NCBI GenBank assembly: GCA_027575765.1 | Contig: JANBPT010000019.1 | Coordinates: 1 to 64,000 of the forward strand | Length of the DNA: 64,000 nt | Direction of reading: 5' to 3' | From: Tieghemiomyces parasiticus | Lineage: Eukaryota; Kickxellomycota; Dimargaritomycetes; Dimargaritales; Dimargaritaceae | Shown here: piece after piece, positions 1-9,861 of the stretch | How positions within the stretch are numbered: position 1 is the stretch's first letter | Layout: each line of letters opens with the position of its first letter | The notes under the pieces: generated by a model | The model's database searches: none | Told to the model about the DNA's origin: nothing | The model's input: the letters and a program-made list of their open reading frames with translations, nothing else | Made by a program: the position numbers and the translations under genes

Positions 1-732
1 GGTTCTATCAAAGACGCTCCAGCGCTCAACTGCAGTGCAGTTAACCGTGAAGAGTGTCGAGCTGGTAAAGGTTTCTGGGGCTCGATAACTGGAGCCAAAC
101 TGCGCTGAAAATATATACGAGCCGAGCTGTCAATCCTGAAGGCAGGCTTCTGGTTGTGGGACTTGCCAGGCCTCTTTGTGCATATTTTTTCTTTTTTTAC
201 AGTTCGGTGGATGGGAGGATTTCCTCTACCTAGTGGCCTATAGATTGATAGACGTGGCCGTGAGGGCTGCGTTGCTTTCCCCGCTCTCTTAATATCGACT
301 TCACGTTCACGTGATTATTTATCGACCATTGCCATGGCCCATTTACCACGTTGGCTAAGCTGCAATAGTGGACGTAAAGTGAATTCCGAAGCCACCTTTG
401 GGAACGTTACCGGCGTGTATCACGCTCGGCAGGGTAAGCAGAAAGGGTGGGTTATACCATTACATAGTGGCGCGGTGCCTCCGCGAGACCATCCGCTATA
501 AAGAGCCCTCGTTAGTAATTTGCACTGCCCTCTGCAGCTTTTACCTAATAACGGTACATCGAAACCTTTCACAGTGGTTGGCTGTTTGCCGCTTGATACT
601 CTACTTTCCTATCGCTATACACTGGAGCTGTTCCCCATCCCCCAGCACATTTGACCGTACCTGCATGCATGACATTGCGCCTTACCCTGGCCGACCAACC
701 GTCCTCCTCCCCATCCCATACCACCCATCGCA
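1..732. other. Intergenic / 5' flank of INTS3
   Basis: I see no supportable gene here. Short open frames around 400-950 overlap on both strands and have no recognisable domain or splice logic. The last 100 bases are pyrimidine-rich, as expected for the 5' leader of the gene starting at 733. Confidence 0.5.
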
Positions 733-3700
733 ATGGCCAGTGAGGAGCCCTCATCGCATGTCTTTAGCCTGGCACCCATCGACGCCATCGATGGTGTCGA
801 ACTGGTAAGTATCTGTCTCTGCACCTTACTTTTCTGAGCACCCGGCATGCGCCGGCTTAAGCTATGGTCCCCGCTTTCGCATCCACTTACGGCCATATTT
901 ACCATACCATGCATATCTTTCACCTTCCTCGGCCTCATTAGGACCTGCAACGATGTCGTCGTGAGCTCGCCGATTTTCTACAGGGCAAGTCGGAGCTAGA
1001 AATTCACCAGGAACTCCAGGATGCTGCGTCGCAGAGTATGAAACGGCACACTGACATTGTAAATGGTCTGTTCTATAGCATTCTAACCGAGCCCGAAAGG
1101 GCAGAAGTGGTAAGTAGTCGTTAAAACCCAGAAACCGTAAGAAAGATAGCGGGATTCCCTGAACACCGACACCTGGCCTGCCTCAACTACTTTGCCGAGT
1201 CGACCAGAGTACCTCTTTTCGAATCATAGGTATACGATGTGACTAGAGCTGGGGCGCTTCTCAGCTGTACTAGGGCCCTATTCGTGTTTCACACCCGGCT
1301 GTCGCACAGACGGCCAGGTAAGCTGGTACGATGAACTGAGCGGGGGCCGGCCGGTTATCGGGCTTACGTTTATGTTCCGGTAACCCTGCCGCCTGTTAGC
1401 ACCTTACTCTATCTGACCTTGGTTGACTTGCTCCTATCCCGCCTCCGCCACTTAGAGCTATCGTTACCTTAATGCTGTAACTCGTGACGGCTATGCCACG
1501 ATCGTCGGCCACCTCCGCCATTTTAGTTCGTCAGTTAAATTTGTTACTATGCGTCCCGAAGTTCGCGACCAGGTAGGTGCCACCTCAACCTGCAGGTTTA
1601 CGAGGTGAAGTACTGGTAGACGCATTTGTTGGTAATACTTTTTCAAACCCTGATTATGTTGACTAGATCTCGGCGCGGCATCTCCCCGCGGTAGTAACAT
1701 AATATTATTATTTCCATATCCCCATACTGCCCAATTGACCAGATTATATGGCTCTTGGACCGCGTCACCCAGCTCAATGTCGCAGGCGTGGACTCGGTCT
1801 ACATGTATCTCATGCGGCAGATGCGAGGTAAGTGGTACTGGGGGGGGAGCCCAAGGTTTTCGCTTGTCGATGGTCGGTTCTCAGCCCCGCAGAAGCGTAC
1901 AGCAGTGAGTGTGCTTCGACAAACTGGGTGGAAACTAGAGGCTTTACATTACCACTACCGGCTGACTTGTGGCACGAGGGCTAATTACCCTCTATTCTGT
2001 CTACTCTGCGGTGTATCCTATATCCTAGGTGGCGACATCAGCGGGCCCAACGTCCGTTTCGTCGACACTATGCTCAATCTATTTGAACGCCGGCGGACCT
2101 GGCTCTATGAGAATCCCTTCATGATCTCCAGTGCTGTGTACCATATCCTATGCCTCCTGCCCGATCACCAGCGATTTACCCAACTACGCGAGAAAGAGGT
2201 CCAGTTTGCCTCCGCCCTCCTCCGTGACAAGTTTCTCGAGTGCTGCCACGTTGGCCGCGATCTCGTACGTACCCTTCAGAACGTAGCCCAAATCCCCGAA
2301 TTTCGCGAACTGTGGATCACCCTGCTCACCCGGCCTCAGCAGCTCAGCCCGCACTTCAAAGGCCTACCGCAGCTGCTGGCGGCTCCGACCCCGAAGATGT
2401 ACCTCCAAAGCCGACTCACTTTTGATATGGAGACGAAATTGCTATTTATCATGGAACGGGTAAGTGAAATGAAAAAAAGGGAGATGGTTTTTGCCCACAG
2501 CCAGGTTGTTTTTCATTCAGCCTATTTGCGCACCCAGAAGGTGGTGTATCCTGCGTCCTGCTTAATCGGGAGCTAGATGGGCGAGAATATTATTATTTAC
2601 TCTGACCGTCCCCCTATTTTAATCACGTTTCCGACACCGGACCTGCCTTCGCAACATTACCATCCCAGCTGAAATGGGGAGCTCATCAGCGTAACCTTGT
2701 CTGGTTTACCCATCGGTTCCTGTCCACGCCCGAGTCGGAAACGCTGTACTCCGACGTCATTCGATACATTTGTGGCGTTTACCACCCGCCCAATGCCATC
2801 TTGGCCTCCGATATCGTGCCCCGCTATGTAATCCTTGGCACCCTCCTCCGGTCCATCAAGGTAAATATTCGGGTTTGTTTACACTCGCGCGACTGGGGGT
2901 GGCGAGTTGGGTGAGGCAGTGATACATCACTAGCCACCCATTACTTTAATCGTGTCTAGGCGCACTTGGCAGCCGACAGCCAAGGCTTGGTCACTCATCT
3001 GCGGATCCTCCATTGACGTTTCTCTCCACCACGTGCATCTCACTCCACGTAGTCGCCAGTGGCGGCCAGTAACGTCAAACTGGCTCTCTTTTACGATTGG
3101 CTCTTTTACGATCCCAAACTGGACAGTATCATGAGTATAGGTAAGTCTATGGGCCCGGCTCCATCTCGAGTTTGGCCAAGCGTGTCCCTGACGCCCCTAG
3201 GTAGACTCTACCCTCTGTTTTAGCATCCAATTCGCATTACTCTCCGGCTGATACCCATCTCGATCCAACCGTTCCCACATAACTGCACCACACGTTTTTT
3301 CACACAGAGCCTGCCATCCTTCTCATGGAGCGGTCTCTGGAGAAGTATGCCTTTTTCACCACCATCCTTGTTGAGTTCCTCTACTACCTCACCGACGATT
3401 ACTACCCGCCCCTTCGGCGCTACCTGAAGGCCTGCGTTGCGGGTGCGATGCACGACCTGATCGACAAGACCGTAATCAAATCCCGCGACGTCTTGATCAA
3501 ATCATCCCACCTGGAGAAGCCCACCTTGGTGTACTTGGATAAGCTATTTGGTCTGTCCCCACTGGAGATCCGGACGGGGATTGAGAGCGCCCGCGAACTC
3601 ATGGACACTACCGGACCAGAGACGGCCTCACACCCGGAACTGGACGGCATGACCCGTACGTTCGAGGATGCCACAACGTTCAACGCCACCGGCCCGCTCG

Positions 3701-6250
3701 TCTCCCCTACCGTATTTGACGGGAACCATCCGGCCTACCCGGGCAGCCCCTCCCCACCCTCTACTGAGCCATTCACCCACAAGGCCACGGCCCCTGGGTC
3801 GGATACGAACGGTGCCGGGGAACGGGAGCATGCCGAAGACGGTGGTGTTTTTGAAGATAACGGTCCCACAGACAACGGCGAAGACGGGGTAGACCTTGCT
3901 GCCGAACAGGCTGATCAGCAACGCCAGGAGGACGAGGCAGAATTGATCAAGGCCGCAGCGGACCCTGGGCTATGGATGTTCGAGTCGCACTTGGCAGACC
4001 TGGACCGGCTGCTCAGCGAGGGCAGTGCAGGTCCCGCCGTCGCCCCGGTCTTGTCGGCCATTCTCGAAACGTTCCAGCAGACTGCGGTGGCGGTCAACGT
4101 GGTAGGTGCAGCGCTGACCCTGGCTCTTCGCAAAGCCGCCCCGGGAATGCTGGAGGGTGCCTTCAATCTAGCACCTGATTTGGGTGATCAGCTACTGCAC
4201 ACCCACCAGTCCGACCCGCGCAACGGTTACAGCCGACCGACGGTCTTCGTGCCCGCTAGTTCGTCTGACGACCCTGACGCCGAACCCAACGACGCCCTAC
4301 TTGTATTCTGCTCTACAGTGGCCGAGCGGCTAGACTCAACCACGGACCTCGCGGTGCGGACCCGGCTGCTCAGCCTTGTGGCCACCGTGGCACGTTTCGT
4401 GGAGGGCATTACCTCACGCTGGCTCCTCCGGTGCCTCCAGTCGGCCTGTGACCGGTCGTCTGCCACGGCTACCGCCGCCTCCATCCACAACTTTTATTTG
4501 GACGTAAGAGAGAATCTACGGGTATACCACGACTATCTGACGCTGGCGAGCCCCCAAGGTGACACCAAGGCCGGTCTCACCACTGCGCTACGAGCCCTCC
4601 AGGACGACTCGATCCCCCTCTTTTATGGGCTGGCTCCGTTCCTCTACCAGGTGTTCTCAGACCTCTGCGTCGGCTGCGCCGGAATATTACACGTTCTCGT
4701 CTCCGTTATGGACCAGGCACAGGTAAGTGTACTAGATGGGACCCCATCGGGGTTGGACCGAACCGGCAGGTGCCTGACACGCATTTTCAAGCCAATGGAT
4801 TGTGGTGCCAACCGAGCTTTCATCCAAGGTGGACTATCTGTCCACACACCACGGCTCACTCGGAGCTCTTTGCTCGCTCGCTCTCTTTCCCTTCCCCCCT
4901 TACCAGGTGTTCACCATTGGCCGCCATATGACATTGGGTCAGATGAGCATTTTTGGCGAGGTCACGGCTGGTGAATTGCTAGGTAAGTCTCGCTCAATTG
5001 AATTCCCGTGCACAACTGGGTTTGCTCCTTACCTATACACGCGAGCGACCACCGCCGCGTCTGACTTCCCACCGTACTAAATGACTCGCGCGTATTGCTA
5101 TCCCTACTCACCGTTGACCCACCCCAGTCGGTACACTGGAGTGGGAGACCTTCGAACAGCTCTGTATTTGGCAGCTTCTTAACACTGAGGCCAGCGGACG
5201 ACCTGGACTCGTCGGACGGGTAGTCGACGAAGTACTACCGAAGATTGACCCCGATTGTAAGTTAAATGGCCGGTATAGGGTTGTAATTGTAACTACGCGT
5301 CTCAACCCTTCACCCCTGGCTCATGACCGATGAAGACTAATCAACCCACTACTTACCTTTCGTCATGCCCACATGCCACGCCATCACCAGACAATCCGGA
5401 GGCCCTGAACGGCATGCTGACACTTCTATGTACGGTACCGCCTACCGATTCGCTCCTATGCTCCCTAATCCAAGCCTCGACCGAAGCCTTGGGCGATTTC
5501 GTGATCAGTGCCCTGGTGCACTGGTTGCGCACTTGGTCGACCGAACTCCTGGAGGCGTGGGACCAATTGACCCGCCGGCTACCTCAGCTACCTGTTCCGG
5601 TCCGGGAGCAGGCCCGGTTCGTATTTTCGCGATGGGTTGGCGCCGGTGCGGTGGCGAATCTTGCCGCTTCGGGCATGCGTACGATAAAAGGTTAGTTTGC
5701 CGTGAGGTACCATGCCTCGTCACCACGGTATTATAAGGAACACTATTTTAGTATGGCGCTATGTATACCCGATCAGACCCTATTTTTATTTCACCAACTA
5801 ACCCAACTACGATGTTACCCTCATTCACCCCCTCCCCTACACACACAATGCAAATTTGCCTGCCAGATGTCGAAAAGGCACTAGGCCAGCTTCAGCTCGA
5901 CACCGATGGTGAGACTAAACCTCACCCAGCCACCAGCGGTAAGTCCTCGACTCCGCACCGGGTACCTAACACTCAACCGCCAGACCAATGTCAAGGTACA
6001 CCTATTCCCTCCATAATACTAACTCGTTCCTACCCTCGTACACTCTTATCTACGATGCGCCAACCTTGTAGCCGATTCGACAGATGATAGCCTGAGCGAC
6101 CTTTCCAGTCACGGATCATCCGAGCTGCTGGACTCGCCGGCGGACCTGCCGAGCCGGTCCAAAGCCTCCCCCCGCCGCCGGAGTCCACAGCCTAGCCAAT
6201 CGAATAAGAAACGTCGGACGCATATTCCTGACTCGGACAGTGATGAGTAG
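733..6250 (+). CDS. INTS3: Integrator complex subunit 3 (INTS3)
   Basis: The model is join(733..804, 942..1109, 1456..1572, 1743..1827, 2029..2459, 2669..2860, 3053..3140, 3308..4722, 4907..4982, 5128..5256, 5391..5690, 5867..5938, 6072..6250). It has 13 exons, 3,324 nt and 1,107 aa, close to the roughly 1,040 aa of animal INTS3. All junctions keep frame at GT..AG sites. Landmarks of the INTS3 helical-repeat N-terminus follow in order: [75 protein letters not shown] and EPAIL. Residues about 480-600 are an acidic, Pro/Ser-rich disordered insert. The C-terminal half keeps the [14 protein letters not shown] block and ends in a basic then acidic tail ([14 protein letters not shown]). In animals INTS3 belongs to Integrator (snRNA 3' processing, promoter-proximal Pol II termination) and to the SOSS ssDNA-repair complex. 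Which role applies here is unknown. Exon 7's acceptor is the least certain, because an extra small exon near 2960-3050 is possible. Confidence 0.9.
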
Positions 6251-6876
6251 CCCATTTCGAACGGCCGAGGGCAAGAAGGCACTTCTATTGTAATTAAAGA
6301 GTTTAAATCGTGGGATGTGATCGCGACTTCATTAAAGAATAAGTTGTACTTAGCGTCGATTTCAGACCGATGTGAGCCTACCGGGAGGGGGGAGTTGTGG
6401 TCAGCAGCGGCTGACCACAATAGATTTTGTCATCGCCTCGCAGCCTGATGTTACCCGGCCAAAGTGTCCAGCAGGGACACCCCGAGTTGATTAGTATTGT
6501 GGCACCAACAGATTAACTCACGACTGAAGAGCTCATTGTCTTTAATTAATACCGGATGCCGACTTGGCGTCAGGTACGTAGTATAAACCGGGATTGATCG
6601 GGCCCCTTTTGAATGCAGAACAACTTCTCTTTCAACGCTTACGTACTCAACTACATTGACTCGTTTAGATATATATATTATCTCTCATCACACTTTCGCC
6701 TTGTCGGTTTTTCTTAACGGCACACAGCATGGACGTGGCTTTGTTGAGGTGGCAGTTTCTCTACGAATGAATACACCTGATCTTTATCACTTTCGAAGCG
6801 CGTCAAAGCTGCTCTCAAATAAATACCCGAGGGCACTACGGTAGTCCCACGTTAAAAAAAATCTAAAGACCTGAAC
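6251..6876. other. Convergent intergenic spacer INTS3/MTD1
   Basis: AT-richer DNA between two genes that end toward each other. It contains AATTAAAG- and TTAATTAA-like stretches that could serve 3' end formation. I see no gene. Confidence 0.5.
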
Positions 6877-8197
6877 TCAAGCTTCCTGCTTTTGGTACTC
6901 GCATAGGCGGAGCAGGTTGCGCTGCAACATGGCCACGGTCACCTTACCGACAGAAGGCACGTAGATGGAAGCGCGCTCCTTGACGTCGTCCTCGAAATTC
7001 TTAAAGCTGGAGAAATTGATAGCGACCACGCCCTCCTTGAGCAAAGCAGTGGGCAGTTTGTAGCTGGCGACCGGGACGCCGGTGATGACCACGTCGGAGA
7101 CGGGGACCACGTCCTCCAATCGACGGCCGGGAACCTCAACGGCCTCGTGTTTGGACAGCTTGAGCCCTTCTCCGCGGTGAAATTCAAACACGTTGCTGAC
7201 ATCCACCGAGTAGACCTTGGCACCGTCATTGGCCAGGAGCGCTGCTAGGGGGCGGCCGACCACTTCGCTACGGTTTACCACGGTGATCGTGCGCCCGTGG
7301 AGGCGGTTGCCGTAGGGAATGATGCGGTTGTACACACCAACGTGTTCCAGGACCTGGCGGGAAAATCCAAAGGAGGGTGGTGAGGTGGGGAGAAAAGGCG
7401 GCTAGGTAAGAATGGGGAGACCTACATGATTGGGACGCGAAGCGCTTTGTATGGCAGTCACCATGTTAGATCGAATGCTACCTATGAAGAGTGAAACAAA
7501 AAAAAGGCGATGGAAAACGGCTGACTTACCTTAACGATGGCCAGCGGCGTGCATGGGATGATGCACTTGCGAGACTGTTCGTCGTCGAGGAACCGAATGT
7601 TGTGGTACATGTTGTAGACGTACAGGTGGCAGAGCCCCTCGACGTCCTTCTTAGGGCTAACTACGTTCTGGATGTACTGGTCCTGACGGTCGCCAAACAC
7701 CGGGTAGTACACCAGAATACCGTGCACCGCGGTATCCCCGTTGGCTTCCACCACGCGGTCTTCCAGTTGGCTGCGGTCCACCGTACGCAGTTCGAATTCC
7801 ACCCCGGTCTCCGCGCACGTTTTGGCCGTCCATTCAGCGTACTTGGCCGCCGACGGGTCGGTATTAGCGAGGAACCCGACCAACTTAGGGCGGAGGCCGT
7901 CCTGCTGGATAGCCTGCTTAAGTTGCGCACTGGTGGGTAGGAAGGATGATGGGTGATGTATCCAGTCGGTAAGAAAACCCCCCCGCCGGTTGGGTTGATG
8001 AGTCGTCGTATCCAGATAGCTACGCCATTACGCAAGAGTCAGACCCGGGCTGCCAACCAATAGGAGGGGAACTCGGGCGCATACGGCCCGGGTGCCGGAT
8101 TCGCCTCCCCTACGAGGCCCGGGATGTTACACAACGGTCCGAGGACTTACACGAAGGGCTTTGCCACTTCCGAGGCTAGTACGGTCTTGCACGGCAT
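6877..8197 (-). CDS. MTD1: Methylenetetrahydrofolate dehydrogenase, NAD+ type (Mtd1)
   Basis: The model is complement(join(6877..7353, 7530..7929, 8151..8197)), 307 aa, against about 320 for the yeast enzyme. It oxidises 5,10-methylene-THF to 5,10-methenyl-THF with NAD+ in the cytosol. Family blocks seen are the N-terminal TVLASEVAKPF, LVGFLANTDPSA, GILVYYPVFGDRQDQYIQ, the KDVEGL substrate-site region, IPCTPLAIVK, and the dinucleotide-binding VVNRSEVVGRPLAALLAND. The sequence ends in CEYQKQEA. The frame is open upstream to an ATG at 8383, which would add a 62-residue basic extension. I prefer the ATG at 8197 because homology begins there, but a longer, possibly mitochondrial form is not excluded. 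It converges with INTS3. Confidence 0.93.
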
Positions 8198-9340
8198 GCT
8201 CAGTGGTCGAGGGTTGGTATGCAGGATTCGGTAAGGGGTTAGGGGAAGGCTAGAGCGATGGAGGCGATCACCGTAACAAAATGAGGCGCGAAAGGCTGGT
8301 GGATGGAAACGGTGCGAAACAACGGACGAATGGACAAGGTAATGTAACCGACGAGGAGCCAAGCGGTTCATGACGAGACGCATGAGCTCAGTGGAGATTA
8401 AAGCCGACCTCGTAGTACCGTAGGCGTGAGACAGGACTGGTTAGCCAGGGAAAAAAAAAAAAAAAGGTTGGCTTCGACTATCCCCAACCGGTTAAACGAT
8501 TGGCTAGCCGAGACTTGGTTTGAGAGGGTTTAGGCCAACTAATACTTGGGGGCATTGCTCAGCTCCGTAGCTGGGATACGTGGGCGTATGATACGGGCAC
8601 TGGACTTGAGCTTCCACACTTTACAAGGGGCCAAGGAGGGTTTGTGCCCGCCTGGAACAGGTGGGCAATAGTACCCTACCGTCTGTGCGAACCCAGATAA
8701 TACCACCACCTAGTCTAATGATTATTCCACGATTTAATGCTGCCCCTCAGGCTCACACATAGCCAATTTAACTGCGACTGATCCTAGGACATCCCTTAGC
8801 TGCAACGCTATCGCGCCTAAACTACACGTTTATAAGGTTGCCATCTGGATCCAAATAGAACCATTAAGACGGTGTAGATGGTTGCCGCTAGCCCCTGAAC
8901 GGTGGGGTTTTAGTATGTGCAAGAGTGTTCCCTCCCCCCCCTGCGTTCAATGCGCCCGTCTCAATCAGCATGTTGACTCCGACTCTTGATTAGCGCGGTG
9001 CTCGTTGGAGTGTAGGTGCAAGTCTAACTGTACGCCTGATGGATATAACTGGGGCTGATGACCAATGTCCACCGACGCTGTCGTCGCCCATTTGGGCCAA
9101 TGCTATTACACGATGGCCATCGTATCATCTCCCGCTGGGCTTATTCACCATGCCGCGGAGGGGAGACACAAGCGCCATGGTAAACAATAGACGAACCAAT
9201 CACTGGTGGGGAAGGCTGGTGAGTGGGGAGGTGGCTCTGGGCGGAGTGAGGAAGAGTGTTGTATCCCGCTTCCCATGTGTAGCACGCCAGTCCGAGGCCT
9301 AGTCGCCTCAGCTGTTTAGGATTCTGGTCGATAGCCTCAC
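8198..9340. other. Intergenic spacer
   Basis: No recognisable gene. A run of 14 A residues lies at about 8452-8465. The first 200 bases would hold the MTD1 promoter. Confidence 0.5.
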
Positions 9341-9600
9341 CTCTCCGCATGAGCTTCCTTCGCCTCGCAGCGCGTTGCTTCGATTGCTATTGACTCAAGT
9401 CGGGAGCCTCGCCTTTCTGCATGAGCTTTCTTCACCCCATCACCTGCCGCGTCGATTACTTGTGACCCTAGTCGGAAGGTTTGTCTCTCCGTGTGAGCCT
9501 CCTTCACCACGTAACCTAACGCTTCGCTTACTTTTCGCTCTAGTGAGCGGCTTCGCCTCTCTCCAGGAGCTTCCTTCACCTCATAACCTGTCGCCCCGAA
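9341..9600. repeat. Imperfect 72-bp tandem repeat, about 3.6 copies
   Basis: The anchor CATGAGCTTCCTTC-like motif recurs with 'gag' at 9351, 9423, 9495 and 9567, spaced exactly 72 bases each time. Each unit continues with a conserved TTCACC/TTCGCC and a CTTCG/CGTCG step. Copies have diverged by many substitutions, yet I see no length change. Because 72 is a multiple of 3, the minus strand stays open across the array (9337-9579). There it reads as a degenerate 24-aa unit rich in Glu, Ala, Arg and His (KEAHAER core). I cannot tie it to a gene. Confidence 0.75.
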
Positions 9601-9861
9601 TACTTTGACGAGCGACCCGTCACATACGATTGCTATCCCGTTGACCTACCAAAACCAACCGGTACCCCCGCACTACCGCGGCCTGCCCATTATTTTTGCA
9701 ACTCCGCCAGCCACAGCCCAAATCCAAACTTCAATCCTGCTCGGCTTGTCAATCCAACCTCCACCGCAGCCTACCACGCTACCTGCCTCCAGTGGCTCCA
9801 CCCAGCTAATTGACCACCGCCTTCCCCCCTTAAACACTCCTCCTTCGCATCGTTCCACCTA
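9601..9861. promoter_or_regulatory. Pyrimidine-rich 5' flank of the 9862 gene
   Basis: C- and T-rich leader sequence, like other 5' flanks in this window, runs directly into the ATG at 9862. There is no clear TATA box. Confidence 0.4.

Noticed and set aside
398..950. Short open frames on both strands at the left edge
   Set aside because: They overlap each other in opposite frames, lack domains and lie in the INTS3 leader region.
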